Shown here: in pieces, positions 54,896-63,383 of the stretch | Numbering within the stretch: the first letter of the stretch is position 1 | Layout: each line of letters starts with the position of its first letter | Source of the DNA: Flavobacterium hercynium | Lineage (GTDB): Bacteria > Bacteroidota > Bacteroidia > Flavobacteriales > Flavobacteriaceae | Assembly: GCF_002217285.1 (NCBI RefSeq) | Contig: NZ_MUGW01000020.1 | Location: 124,001-188,000 of the forward strand | Reading direction: 5' to 3' | DNA: 64,000 nucleotides | Made by a program: the position numbers and the translations under genes | Notes under the pieces: model-generated | Databases searched by the model: none | Told to the model about the DNA's origin: nothing | The model's input: only the letters and a program-made list of their open reading frames with translations

Positions 54896-55963
54896 TTATC
54901 TAAAGATACCTAAATCTACTTTCAAAGAAAAAATATTTGAGTACAAAGCGGTACTTTGGTTGCCTAAGTCAGTCAGAGCGTAGTCAATCTGAATACCTTT
55001 GTACTTGAATCCTAAACCAATATTTGGTTGGAAATTAATTTTCTCTGTATTGTCTAACTGCATCACATTCTGAAAATTTCCTGCACCTGCTCTTAAAAAT
55101 ACAAGATCATTATAACCAAATTCAAAACCAACAGCCGGATCAATACTTACTACTTTTGAAGAAATGATATCATTGGTTTGTTCAAAGCGCATATTCAGAT
55201 TAGTAGCAACCAGAAGGCTATAATCAGCATGAAAATCGAATTTCTTTGAAACACCTAATTGTGCTTTCGGTAAAGTAATTTCAGTGCTTTCCGGTAATTC
55301 ATTATTTTCTCCCGGAATAGCATCAGCAATTTTTTGATATTCTTCTTCATTAATATTCCAAACGTTGTATGTTGTCGTGATGTCACGAAGCATCAAACCA
55401 AATTTCCAGTCATTGCGTTCAAATTGAAGACCAAAATCAAAACCGAATCCCCAGGAGTTAGCAAACTTACCAATAACGCGGCGAATAACTTTAGCATTCA
55501 AACCATATTGAAATCCTTCAACAGGCAGTTTTCGGGCATAGGAAAACGTAAAACCATAATCAGCGGTGGAGAATAAACTAATTCGGTTGTAATCGATATT
55601 TCCTTGGTTGTCGATCAATTGTGTAGTGTCCATGATATCGTCAACTCCAAATCGAATCATCGAAATTCCCCAGGCACTATTGTCATCAATTGGACTTGCG
55701 TATCCTATATAATCGTATTGTGCAATATTGGCAAAATAACTAGCATGCATCAATGAGATCTGATGATCTTCAAGATGTGTCAGACCGGCAGGATTCCAGT
55801 AAACAGAATTCACATCTTTTGTAGAAGCCACCACCGCACTAGACATACCTAACGCAGCAGCATCAACACCAATATTCATAAACTCATTCGAATATTTTCG
55901 AACAGCTTGCGCATATTGTGCTGTGTAACTCCAAAATAATAATAGCAGTAAAAGCTTCTTCAA
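54896..55963 (-). CDS. PorV/PorQ-family outer-membrane beta-barrel protein
   Basis: A 355-residue protein with a clear signal peptide (KKLLLLLLFWSYTAQYAQA). The mature start FMNIGVDAAALGMSSAVVASTKDVNSVYWNPAGL is the signature of the PorV/PorQ group of FadL-like barrels. The rest alternates aromatic and polar residues as in beta-strands, ending in a short phenylalanine-arginine terminus. PorV and PorQ take part in type IX secretion, but the family has many paralogues and the exact role here is not established. It lies upstream of the DUF4105 gene with a 38-base gap and may share its transcript. Confidence 0.83.
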   Translation of the reverse strand: MKKLLLLLLFWSYTAQYAQAVRKYSNEFMNIGVDAAALGMSSAVVASTKDVNSVYWNPAGLTHLEDHQISLMHASYFANIAQYDYIGYASPIDDNSAWGISMIRFGVDDIMDTTQLIDNQGNIDYNRISLFSTADYGFTFSYARKLPVEGFQYGLNAKVIRRVIGKFANSWGFGFDFGLQFERNDWKFGLMLRDITTTYNVWNINEEEYQKIADAIPGENNELPESTEITLPKAQLGVSKKFDFHADYSLLVATNLNMRFEQTNDIISSKVVSIDPAVGFEFGYNDLVFLRAGAGNFQNVMQLDNTEKINFQPNIGLGFKYKGIQIDYALTDLGNQSTALYSNIFSLKVDLGIFR

Positions 55964-56154
55964 CGGATTTTGTTTAGCAAACCGAAGTCTGTTTTAATTT
56001 TCATCAAAAATATAATATTTTACCCATCTAATTTCTTCCTTTTGATAATTATTGCGAAAGTCAGAACCACTAAATAAAAAACTCTTGCTAAAACGCAGAG
56101 AACATAGAGTTATTATACTAAATTTGTTGCTTAAGATTATCAAAATTATAAATC

Positions 56155-56871
56155 ATGAATATTAAAAAGCACATTCCAAATTTAATTACATTAATTAATC
56201 TTTTTTGTGGCTGTATTGCCATTGTTTTTGTTTCACAAGGCGATTTTTTAATGGCTTTTTACATGGTTTGCTTAGGAATCTTTTTTGATTTTTTTGATGG
56301 TTTCTTTGCAAGATTATTCAAAGTTTCGAGCCCACTTGGTTTGCAATTAGATTCTTTGGCTGATATGGTTACCAGCGGAGTAGTTCCGGGATATGTAATG
56401 TTTAGTCTGTTTTCAAAAGGAGCAAATCCTCATGAAGTTATTGGATCAGTTTTTATTCCATTAGTCGGTTTTATCGTTACGTTAGGTTCTTGTTATAGAT
56501 TAGCAAATTTCAATATTGACACCCGCCAAACCGATTCATTTATTGGTTTGCCAACACCGGCAAATGCTTTGTTTATTTTAAGTTTGCCATTGGTTATTGA
56601 ATTTTCGGATTCTTTATTGATATTCGAAATTTTGTCCAATCATTGGGTTTTATTAGGTATAACATTATGTAGTGCTTACATTTTGAATGCTGAAATTCCA
56701 TTGTTTTCTTTGAAAATTAAAAAGTTCAATCTAAAGGATAATGTGTTGCAAGTAGTGTTTTTATTCGTTTGTATTGTTTTGGTACTGTTACTTCAGTATA
56801 TCGCAATTCCTTTAATAATTATTTTTTACGTGTTATTGTCAGTTGTGAATAATATGTTTTTGAAAAAGTAG
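56155..56871 (+). CDS. pssA: CDP-diacylglycerol-serine O-phosphatidyltransferase
   Basis: A 238-residue membrane enzyme of the CDP-alcohol phosphatidyltransferase family. The catalytic signature D-G-x2-A-R-x8-G-x3-D-x3-D is present as DGFFARLFKVSSPLGLQLDSLAD near residues 49-71. HIPNLITLINLFCGC at the start and ANFNIDTRQTDSFIGLPTPANALF near 120 are typical of the Bacteroidota PssA. It makes phosphatidylserine, the precursor of phosphatidylethanolamine. A TAAATTTG (-7-like) lies at 56119-56126, without a -33 at the expected distance. The GH25 gene follows after ten bases and may be co-transcribed. Confidence 0.92.
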   Translation: MNIKKHIPNLITLINLFCGCIAIVFVSQGDFLMAFYMVCLGIFFDFFDGFFARLFKVSSPLGLQLDSLADMVTSGVVPGYVMFSLFSKGANPHEVIGSVFIPLVGFIVTLGSCYRLANFNIDTRQTDSFIGLPTPANALFILSLPLVIEFSDSLLIFEILSNHWVLLGITLCSAYILNAEIPLFSLKIKKFNLKDNVLQVVFLFVCIVLVLLLQYIAIPLIIIFYVLLSVVNNMFLKK

Positions 56872-56881
56872 TTTTATTCGA

Positions 56882-57721
56882 ATGGCAAGAAGAACGACTA
56901 GAAAAGCCAAACAAGGCAGATCTTTTTTTAGCAGCGTATTTCGCTTTATTTTTTACACTTTTTTAATAGCCTTTTTTCTGGTTACGATTTATCATTATCG
57001 TGCCGGACTTGCCTATTATCTGGGTTTTAATTCAGATAAGGTTTTAGAAGAAGATGAGGTAGACAAACATCTTTCTGATGTTAGAAATATTAAAGTGCTT
57101 GAAAATCACAAAGGAAAAGTGGTTGGTATTGATGTTTCTGAATTTCAAGGTAAAATCGATTGGGATGAAATCTCGATTTTAGAAGAAAAATATCCAGTAC
57201 AATTTGTATTCATACGTGCAACAGCAGGTAATGATCGTGTTGATCGAAAATTTAAACGCAACTGGGACGAAGCTAAAAAGAAAAAGATAATGCGTGGCGC
57301 TTATCATTATTACCGTCCAAATGAAAATTCTATTGAACAGGCTAATCTTTTTATAAAAACAGTAAAATTGCAAACAGGAGATTTACCGCCTGTTTTAGAT
57401 ATTGAAAAATTACCTAAAAATCAGTCATTAGATAGTTTGAAAAAGGGACTAAAAAGATGGTTGGTTAAAATTGAGGCACATTATCAGGTTCGCCCGATTA
57501 TTTATACAGGAGAAAGTTATTACGATGATTTTTTGAAAGAAGAATTCGGAGAATATCTATTCTGGATTGCCAATTATAATTTCTACAGAGAAAAAATTGA
57601 AGAAGATTGGCTTTTCTGGCAATTTACAGAGAAAGCATCTTTGCCGGGAATAAAAAATCGTGTTGACGTAAATATTTATAATGGCGATATAGAGCAATTG
57701 CAGTTTATCACTGTCGAATAG
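56882..57721 (+). CDS. GH25 family lysozyme-like protein, membrane-anchored
   Basis: A 279-residue protein: a basic N-terminus (ARRTTRKAKQGR), one membrane segment near residues 20-45, and a GH25 domain from residue 80. Catalytic-site blocks are GIDVSEFQGKIDW near 80, FVFIRATAGNDRVD near 108, GAYHYYRPNENS near 138, LPPVLDIEKLP near 165 with the acidic pair, and WLFWQFT near 240. GH25 enzymes cleave beta-1,4 bonds of peptidoglycan. The orientation suggests a periplasmic domain held in the inner membrane, for turnover of the cell's own wall. The mirrored repeat region follows immediately. Confidence 0.9.
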   Translation: MARRTTRKAKQGRSFFSSVFRFIFYTFLIAFFLVTIYHYRAGLAYYLGFNSDKVLEEDEVDKHLSDVRNIKVLENHKGKVVGIDVSEFQGKIDWDEISILEEKYPVQFVFIRATAGNDRVDRKFKRNWDEAKKKKIMRGAYHYYRPNENSIEQANLFIKTVKLQTGDLPPVLDIEKLPKNQSLDSLKKGLKRWLVKIEAHYQVRPIIYTGESYYDDFLKEEFGEYLFWIANYNFYREKIEEDWLFWQFTEKASLPGIKNRVDVNIYNGDIEQLQFITVE

Positions 57722-57736
57722 TTTTTTAGATTGGTC

Positions 57737-57920
57737 AGTGTTCAGTTTTTTTAGTGTTCAGTTTTAGTAGAACTCTATAAAGTGGTCAGTGTTCAGCTCT
57801 TTACTGTTCAGTTTTTAGTATTGCTATATAAAAAGTGTTCAGTATTCAGTTTGTTTAGTAATCAGTTTTTAACTGAACACTATCAAGCTGAACACTGAAC
57901 ACTAAAAAAAACTGAACACT
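57737..57920. repeat. Iterated-word inverted repeat (AGTGTTCAG units) between convergent genes
   Basis: The 9-mer AGTGTTCAG occurs exactly four times forward (57737, 57753, 57788, 57834), with near copies at 57803, 57843 and 57860. Its reverse complement CTGAACACT occurs exactly four times (57873, 57888, 57895, 57912). The forward cluster lies toward the GH25 end and the reverse cluster toward lptB, so the whole can fold into a large hairpin with several pairing registers. T-rich tracts follow units on one side and A-rich tracts on the other. The last unit reaches the lptB stop codon. A bidirectional terminator role is likely, since the two genes converge here. Confidence 0.85.
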
Positions 57921-58659
57921 AAAATTCTAATTTCTTTTTACGTAATTCGAAATTTTGTCCAAGGTAAACACGACGTACCATTTCGTCCTCTACTAATTCT
58001 TCAGGAACTCCCGCTTTTAGAATTCCTCCTTCAAACATTAAGTACGTTTTATCAGTAATAGCAAGGGTTTCTTGTACGTTGTGATCCGTAATTAAAATTC
58101 CGATATTTTTATTTTTTAGCTGCGCAACAATTCTTTGAATATCCTCAACCGCAACAGGGTCAACTCCTGCAAAAGGTTCGTCTAGCAGAATAAATTTAGG
58201 GTCAGTAGCCAAGGCACGTGCAATTTCAGTACGACGACGCTCACCTCCAGAAAGTAAATCTCCTCTGTTGGTACGAATATGTTCTAAGCTAAATTCTTCA
58301 ATTAAACTTTCCATTTTAGCAATTTGCTGCTCTTTAGAAAGCTTTGTCAATTGCAAAACGCTCAAGATATTATCTTCGATACTTAGTTTTCTAAAAACAG
58401 AAGCTTCCTGTGCTAAATACCCAATACCTTGTTGTGCACGTTTGTACATCGGATAATCGGTAATATTTAAGTCGTCAAGATAAATGTTTCCTGAGTTTGG
58501 TTTTACCAAGCCTACGATCATGTAAAATGAAGTCGTTTTCCCGGCACCATTTGGTCCCAAAAGTCCAACAATTTCACCTTGATTTACTTCAACAGAAATT
58601 CCTTTTACAACACTGCGGCCTTTGTAAGTTTTGATTAAATTATCGGCTCTTAGCTTCAT
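57919..58659 (-). CDS. lptB: LPS export ABC transporter ATP-binding protein
   Basis: A 246-residue ATPase of the LptB type. Walker A is GLLGPNGAGKTTSFYMIVG, the signature reads LLSGGERRRTEIARALA, Walker B is KFILLDEPFAGVDPVAVEDI, and the switch histidine lies in ILITDHNV. The PVAVEDIQ segment and the short C-terminal extension are typical of LptB rather than other ABC proteins. It powers LPS extraction by LptFG and transport to the outer membrane. The gene follows the AhpD-like gene on the minus strand after a 228-base repeat-bearing gap. Confidence 0.93.
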   Translation of the reverse strand: MKLRADNLIKTYKGRSVVKGISVEVNQGEIVGLLGPNGAGKTTSFYMIVGLVKPNSGNIYLDDLNITDYPMYKRAQQGIGYLAQEASVFRKLSIEDNILSVLQLTKLSKEQQIAKMESLIEEFSLEHIRTNRGDLLSGGERRRTEIARALATDPKFILLDEPFAGVDPVAVEDIQRIVAQLKNKNIGILITDHNVQETLAITDKTYLMFEGGILKAGVPEELVEDEMVRRVYLGQNFELRKKKLEF

Positions 58660-58666
58660 TTAGTTC

Positions 58667-58873
58667 AATTAGATAATTAGATAATTAGAAAATGAGATAA
58701 TTGGAAAAACTAACTCACATTCAATTTTATAATTTTATTTGAAAGGCAAAATAAATGTAAAATAATCAATTCGATAAATCAATTAACAAATTATTGCGTT
58801 TTCAAAATTTAGAATTTGTGCTTAAAAAATTAAATAATCAGAGCATTTCGAGAAATTATCTAATTATCAAATT
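58667..58873. repeat. Inverted repeat built from AATTAGATAATT words
   Basis: The left arm, 58667-58686, is made of tandem AATTAGAT words; the right arm, 58854-58873, is its reverse complement at 19 of 20 positions. About 167 bases of AT-rich sequence separate them, with further partly matching words (ATGAGATAATTGG, AAATTGACACATTTTG). It fills most of the 228-base gap between the AhpD-like gene and lptB. No ORF with support or promoter match was seen in it. It might be a processing or termination element, or a degenerate short repeat family. Confidence 0.7.
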
Positions 58874-58887
58874 GACACATTTTGTAA

Positions 58888-59238
58888 TTATTTTTCGGCT
58901 TCTTCCAGTGCTTCCCAGAATTCGTATGCTCTGCGTAAATGTGGCACTACAATTGTTCCTCCAACCAAAGTTGCAATTCCCATCGCTTCCATCATTTCCT
59001 CTTTGGTAACACCTTCTTTATGACTTGTTTCTAGATGATATTTTACACAATCATCGCAACGTAAAACAGCTGATGCAACTAGTCCTAAAAGTTCTTTTGT
59101 TTTTACATCCAAAGCACCTGCAGCATACGCATTGGTGTCCAGATTAAAAATTCGCTTTACAATTTTGTTATTGTCAGCGAGTAATTTTTCGTTCATTTTA
59201 GAACGGTAGTCGTTAAATTCTTGTATGATATCAGACAT
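58888..59238 (-). CDS. Carboxymuconolactone decarboxylase / AhpD-like family protein
   Basis: A 116-residue helical protein. The AhpD-type motif is CDDCVKYHLE near residue 60 with both redox cysteines and the following histidine, preceded by LDVKTKELLGLVASAVLRC. The EMMEAMGIATLVGGTIVVPHLRRAYEF segment is usual in the family. Such proteins often act as disulfide-dependent peroxidases or reductases, although many are of unknown function. Its start overlaps the tatC stop by eight bases, so it is probably coupled to tatC and kdsD. Confidence 0.88.
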   Translation of the reverse strand: MSDIIQEFNDYRSKMNEKLLADNNKIVKRIFNLDTNAYAAGALDVKTKELLGLVASAVLRCDDCVKYHLETSHKEGVTKEEMMEAMGIATLVGGTIVVPHLRRAYEFWEALEEAEK

Positions 59239-60049
59239 TATTTTCTTTCAATTTATTTTTATAAACAATCCTTGAAATAAGGATACTTAACTCGTAAATA
59301 ATCAACATTGGAATCGCTACAATGGTTTGACTCACAACATCTGGAGGTGTTACAATCGCAGCTACAATCAAAATAATAACTACAGCATATTTCCAATACT
59401 TTCTTAAAAAATCAGGAGTAACTAATCCTAGCTTAGTTAAGAAGTAAATAATAATTGGCAATTCAAAAAACAATCCGCTGGCAATAATACTTGTTTTTAC
59501 CATTCCCATGTAAGAGTCTAGAGTAAATTGATTCTTTACTACATCACTCACAGAGAAAGTAGCAACGAAATTTACAGACATCGGAATTACAACGTAATAA
59601 CCAAATAAAACCCCTAAAAAGAAAAGGATAGAAGATGTCGAAATAAAGATTTTAGCATTTTTTCTCTCTTTCTCATATAATGCAGGGCTAATGAACTTCC
59701 ATAACTCCCATAAAATATAGGGAAAACTCAAAATGAAACCAGCAAGAATACACATCCATACGAAGATGTTTACCTGACCTTCCATTTCAGTATTTTGAAT
59801 AATGAAATTTAATTCTGTAATACAAATACTGTCCGCGAATCCTAACTGATGTGATAAATCACAAAACCATTGATAGGTGAAAAACGTAGGTCTTGTTGGG
59901 CCTAATATAACATCATCAAATAAATAATCACTGATAAAGTATGTTGCAAAAGCCATTATCAATATAGCAATTGTGCTTCTTACTAATAGCCATCTTAATT
60001 CTTCAAGATGATCTAAAAACGACATTTCGTTTAGGTTTTTCTTTGCCAT
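59231..60049 (-). CDS. tatC: Sec-independent protein translocase subunit TatC
   Basis: A 272-residue membrane protein with six membrane segments. The cytoplasmic start MSFLDHLEELRWLLVRS is the TatC signature used in signal-peptide recognition, and SPALYEKERKNA near residue 145 is the conserved loop before the third segment. The first periplasmic loop is longer than in E. coli, as usual in Bacteroidota. It is the core of the twin-arginine translocase. No tatA or tatB gene is next to it. One base overlaps kdsD upstream and eight bases overlap the AhpD-like gene downstream. Confidence 0.94.
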   Translation of the reverse strand: MAKKNLNEMSFLDHLEELRWLLVRSTIAILIMAFATYFISDYLFDDVILGPTRPTFFTYQWFCDLSHQLGFADSICITELNFIIQNTEMEGQVNIFVWMCILAGFILSFPYILWELWKFISPALYEKERKNAKIFISTSSILFFLGVLFGYYVVIPMSVNFVATFSVSDVVKNQFTLDSYMGMVKTSIIASGLFFELPIIIYFLTKLGLVTPDFLRKYWKYAVVIILIVAAIVTPPDVVSQTIVAIPMLIIYELSILISRIVYKNKLKENNV

Positions 60050-61014
60050 TATACAATTCCCTCTTTTAAAATGTCATGTAAATGTAAAACGCCTTTGTAG
60101 GTTCCGTTGTCAGAAACGATTAATTGCGTAATCGAAAAATCTTCTAAAATATTCAGAGCATCAACAGCCATAGTGTCTGAGGATACCAGTTTCGGATTTT
60201 TAGTCATAATATCTTTAGCTGTTAAATCTGCAATTGAATCTCTGTCGTTTAGCATTCTTCTAATGTCTCCATCAGTAATAATACCAATAATTTTGTCGTT
60301 TTCTACAACGGCTGTTACGCCTAATCTTTTCTCCGATATCTCAAAAATCACTTTTTTAACCGATGTGTCAGGAGATACAGTTGGTTTTAATGAATTTTCG
60401 ATCATGTCTTGTACACGAAGTAATAATTTTTTACCTAAAGCTCCACCCGGATGATAAATAGCAAAATCTTCAGGTTTGAAATCGCGCATTTCCATAAGGC
60501 AAACCGCAAGAGCATCACCCATAACAAGTTGTGCTGTGGTACTATTTGTTGGTGCTAAATTTATAGGGCAGGCTTCTGAATCAACAGTAGTATTTAAAAC
60601 ATAGTCAGAACCTTTAGCTAAGAAGGAAGTAATATTTCCGGTCATACCGATCAAAATATTTCCAAAACGTTTTAATAACGGAACTAAAACTTTTATCTCA
60701 GGACTGTTTCCGCTTTTAGAAATACAAATAATAATATCATCATTTTGTATCATTCCTAAGTCACCATGAATAGCTTCTGACGCGTGCAAAAACATAGAAG
60801 GAGTTCCGGTAGAGTTAAAAGTAGCCACCATTTTTTGAGCAATGATCGCGCTTTTTCCAATGCCCGTAACGATCAGTCGGCCTTTGGTTTCATAAATGCG
60901 TTGTACAGCATCGTAAAAATTTTCATCTAAGAAATCAATCAGCTTTGTAATGGCTTCACTCTCAGAGAGTATTGTTTTTTTGGCAATAGCCAATATATTT
61001 TCTTTTGTAATCAA
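60049..61014 (-). CDS. kdsD: D-arabinose 5-phosphate isomerase (KpsF/GutQ family)
   Basis: A 321-residue protein with an N-terminal SIS domain and two C-terminal CBS domains, the standard KdsD layout. SIS motifs are IVTGIGKSAIIAQKMVATFNSTGTPSMFLHASEAIHGDLG across residues 48-92 in several blocks, and ISKSGNSPE near residue 98. CBS repeats are at about 205-260 and 270-321. It converts ribulose 5-phosphate to arabinose 5-phosphate for Kdo synthesis in the LPS core. With lptB nearby it marks this flank as LPS housekeeping. The gene is divergent from recQ, with 88 bases between. Confidence 0.92.
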   Translation of the reverse strand: MITKENILAIAKKTILSESEAITKLIDFLDENFYDAVQRIYETKGRLIVTGIGKSAIIAQKMVATFNSTGTPSMFLHASEAIHGDLGMIQNDDIIICISKSGNSPEIKVLVPLLKRFGNILIGMTGNITSFLAKGSDYVLNTTVDSEACPINLAPTNSTTAQLVMGDALAVCLMEMRDFKPEDFAIYHPGGALGKKLLLRVQDMIENSLKPTVSPDTSVKKVIFEISEKRLGVTAVVENDKIIGIITDGDIRRMLNDRDSIADLTAKDIMTKNPKLVSSDTMAVDALNILEDFSITQLIVSDNGTYKGVLHLHDILKEGIV

Positions 61015-61035
61015 AACAGATAATTTATAAATTTG
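61005..61035 (+). promoter_or_regulatory. Candidate Bacteroidota promoter for recQ
   Basis: TTG at 61005-61007 and TAAATTTG at 61028-61035 are separated by 20 bases, a full match to the Bacteroidota consensus TTG-N20-TAnnTTTG. The -33 element lies just inside the 5' end of kdsD on the other strand. Transcription would start near 61,042, giving a leader of about 60 bases before the recQ ATG at 61,103. Confidence 0.55.
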
Positions 61036-61102
61036 TATGTATAAAAGAAAGTTGTATCTTTATGTGTTGCAAATTTATACAAAATATCCCTTAATCTAAA
61101 GA

Positions 61103-63298
61103 ATGAATTCAAACGAAATTGAAATACACAAGGAATTAAAGAAGTATTTCGGCTTTAGCCAATTTAAAGGCTTGCAAGAGCAGGTAATTACAAGTATTTT
61201 AGGAAAGACGAATACTTTTGTAATTATGCCAACCGGCGGAGGAAAGTCTCTTTGTTATCAATTACCCGCTTTAATTCAGGATGGAACTGCAATTGTAGTT
61301 TCTCCTCTTATTGCTTTGATGAAAAATCAGGTCGATGCTATTCGAAGTCTTTCTTCGGAAAACGGAATTGCGCATGTACTGAATTCTTCACTTACCAAGA
61401 CAGAAATTGCTCAGGTTAAAAAAGACATCTCGTCCGGATTAACCAAGCTTCTTTATGTAGCACCGGAATCTTTGACTAAAGAGGAATATGTTGCTTTTTT
61501 GCAAAGTGTTTCTATTTCATTTGTCGCTATTGATGAGGCGCACTGTATTTCAGAATGGGGGCATGATTTCAGACCGGAATACCGAAATCTGAAAAACATC
61601 ATCAAACAATTGGGGCAAGTTCCAATCATTGGTCTTACTGCAACTGCAACACCAAAAGTTCAGGAAGATATTCTTAAAAACCTGGACATGTCAGATGCTA
61701 ATACTTTTAAGGCATCTTTCAATAGACCCAACTTATACTACGAAGTTCGTACAAAAACTAAAAATATAGAATCGGATATTATTCGATTCATCAAACAACA
61801 CAAAGGTAAATCAGGTATTATTTATTGCTTAAGCCGTAAAAAAGTAGAATCGATTGCCGAAGTTTTACAAGTTAACGGAATCAGTGCTGTTCCTTATCAT
61901 GCAGGTTTAGATGCCAAAACCCGCGCCAAACATCAGGATATGTTTCTGATGGAAGACGTAGATGTAGTTGTGGCTACAATTGCCTTCGGGATGGGAATCG
62001 ATAAGCCGGACGTTCGTTTTGTAATTCACCATGATATTCCAAAATCGCTTGAAAGCTATTATCAGGAAACCGGTCGCGCAGGACGTGATGGAGGAGAAGG
62101 ACATTGTTTAGCTTACTATTCCTATAAAGATGTAGAAAAGCTGGAGAAATTCATGTCTGGGAAACCTGTAGCAGAACAAGAAATTGGTTTTGCATTGTTG
62201 CAGGAAGTTGTTGCTTACGCCGAAACTTCAATGTCGCGCCGTAAATTTCTATTGCATTATTTCGGGGAAGAATACGACAGTGAAAATGGTGAAGGTGCAG
62301 ATATGGACGATAATGTTCGTAATCCAAAGAATAAAATTGAAGCCAAAGATCAGGCTGTTAAATTGCTTGAAATTGTTCGAGATACCAAACATATTTACAA
62401 ATCAAAAGAAATTGTTTATACTTTAATTGGTCGTATAAACGCTGTGATTAAAGCACATAAAACAGATATACAGCCATTCTTTGGATCTGGTTCAGATCAT
62501 GATGAAAAGTATTGGATGGCATTACTGCGCCAAGTTCTGGTTTCAGGCTATTTGTCTAAAGATATTGAAACGTATGGTGTGGTGAAAATTACACAGGAAG
62601 GTTTGAATTTTATCAAAAATCCGGTTTCGTTTATGATGTCAGAAGATCATGAATATAGCGAATCTGAAGATGAAGCAATCGTAACCGCATCAAAATCTTC
62701 TGCAACGGCAGATGAAGCTTTAATGGGAATGTTGCGAGAACTGCGTAAAAAAGTAGCTAAAAAATTAGGTGTTCCTCCTTTTGTAGTTTTTCAGGATCCA
62801 TCTCTTGAAGACATGGCTTTGAAATATCCAATTACTTTACAGGAATTGTATAATATTCATGGTGTTGGTGAAGGGAAAGCAAAAAAATACGGTGCCGATT
62901 TTGTTACATTGATTAGCCGTTATGTCGAGGATAACGATATCATTCGTCCGGACGATTTAGTTGTAAAATCTACAGGAGTAAATTCAGCCAACAAATTATA
63001 CATCATTCAAAACATAGATCGAAAATTACCTTTGAGCGATATAGCTTCTGCAAAAGGACTTTCTATGGATGCTCTGATCAAAGAAATGGAAATGATTGTT
63101 TATGCAGGAACGAAGCTAAATATCAAATATTGGCTTGATGATATGCTTGATGATGATCAGCAGGAAGAAATTCACGATTATTTCATGGAATCAGAATCAG
63201 ATAAAATCGAAGACGCTCTTAAAGAATTCGATGGCGATTACGATATTGATGAATTGCGTTTAATGCGTATTAAATTTATTAGCGAGGTGGCTAATTGA
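61103..63298 (+). CDS. recQ: ATP-dependent DNA helicase RecQ, lacking zinc-site cysteines
   Basis: A 731-residue RecQ helicase. The motor has VIMPTGGGKSLCYQLPAL (Walker A) near residue 41, IDEAHCISEWGHDFRPEYR near 142, LTATATPKVQ near 192, and YQETGRAGRDG near 325. In the RQC region, near residues 375-410, the sequence TSMSRRKFLLHYFGEE continues into an acidic stretch in which all four zinc-binding cysteines of E. coli RecQ are replaced. An HRDC domain covers about 538-607, and a C-terminal helical HTH-like tail follows. It unwinds DNA in recombination and repair. It is longer than E. coli RecQ (609 residues). Confidence 0.93.
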   Translation: MNSNEIEIHKELKKYFGFSQFKGLQEQVITSILGKTNTFVIMPTGGGKSLCYQLPALIQDGTAIVVSPLIALMKNQVDAIRSLSSENGIAHVLNSSLTKTEIAQVKKDISSGLTKLLYVAPESLTKEEYVAFLQSVSISFVAIDEAHCISEWGHDFRPEYRNLKNIIKQLGQVPIIGLTATATPKVQEDILKNLDMSDANTFKASFNRPNLYYEVRTKTKNIESDIIRFIKQHKGKSGIIYCLSRKKVESIAEVLQVNGISAVPYHAGLDAKTRAKHQDMFLMEDVDVVVATIAFGMGIDKPDVRFVIHHDIPKSLESYYQETGRAGRDGGEGHCLAYYSYKDVEKLEKFMSGKPVAEQEIGFALLQEVVAYAETSMSRRKFLLHYFGEEYDSENGEGADMDDNVRNPKNKIEAKDQAVKLLEIVRDTKHIYKSKEIVYTLIGRINAVIKAHKTDIQPFFGSGSDHDEKYWMALLRQVLVSGYLSKDIETYGVVKITQEGLNFIKNPVSFMMSEDHEYSESEDEAIVTASKSSATADEALMGMLRELRKKVAKKLGVPPFVVFQDPSLEDMALKYPITLQELYNIHGVGEGKAKKYGADFVTLISRYVEDNDIIRPDDLVVKSTGVNSANKLYIIQNIDRKLPLSDIASAKGLSMDALIKEMEMIVYAGTKLNIKYWLDDMLDDDQQEEIHDYFMESESDKIEDALKEFDGDYDIDELRLMRIKFISEVAN

Positions 63299-63299
63299 A

Positions 63300-63383
63300 T
63301 CTTAAAGTCGAAAGTCATAAAGTCCAAAAGAGCTTTGAGTGCAAACTTTACAGCTTTCGACTTTATAACTTTAAGACTTAAGA
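63300..63383. repeat. Imperfect inverted repeat built from AAAGTC words, probable bidirectional terminator
   Basis: The arms 63300-63324 and 63359-63383 are complementary at 19 of 25 positions. Each arm is made of repeated AAAGTC or GACTTT words separated by one or two bases. It begins two bases after the recQ stop and contains the stop codon of the opposing small gene (63378-63380). Position and symmetry fit a terminator for both converging genes. Confidence 0.7.

Noticed and set aside
55334-55576. Plus-strand ORF of 80 codons inside the PorV/PorQ-like gene
   Set aside because: It is antisense to a well-supported signal-peptide-bearing gene and its protein is low in plausible fold content; treated as a shadow.
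56119-56126. TAAATTTG as a full pssA promoter
   Set aside because: The -7 match is good, but no TTG lies 17-23 bases upstream; the nearest is 31 bases away.
57737-57920. CRISPR-like array
   Set aside because: The units are only 9 bases, spacing is irregular, both orientations occur, and no cas genes are present. A terminator-like inverted array fits better.
58794-59009. Plus-strand ORF of 71 codons overlapping the AhpD-like gene
   Set aside because: Half lies in the AATTAGAT repeat gap and half antisense to the AhpD-like gene; no recognisable protein features.
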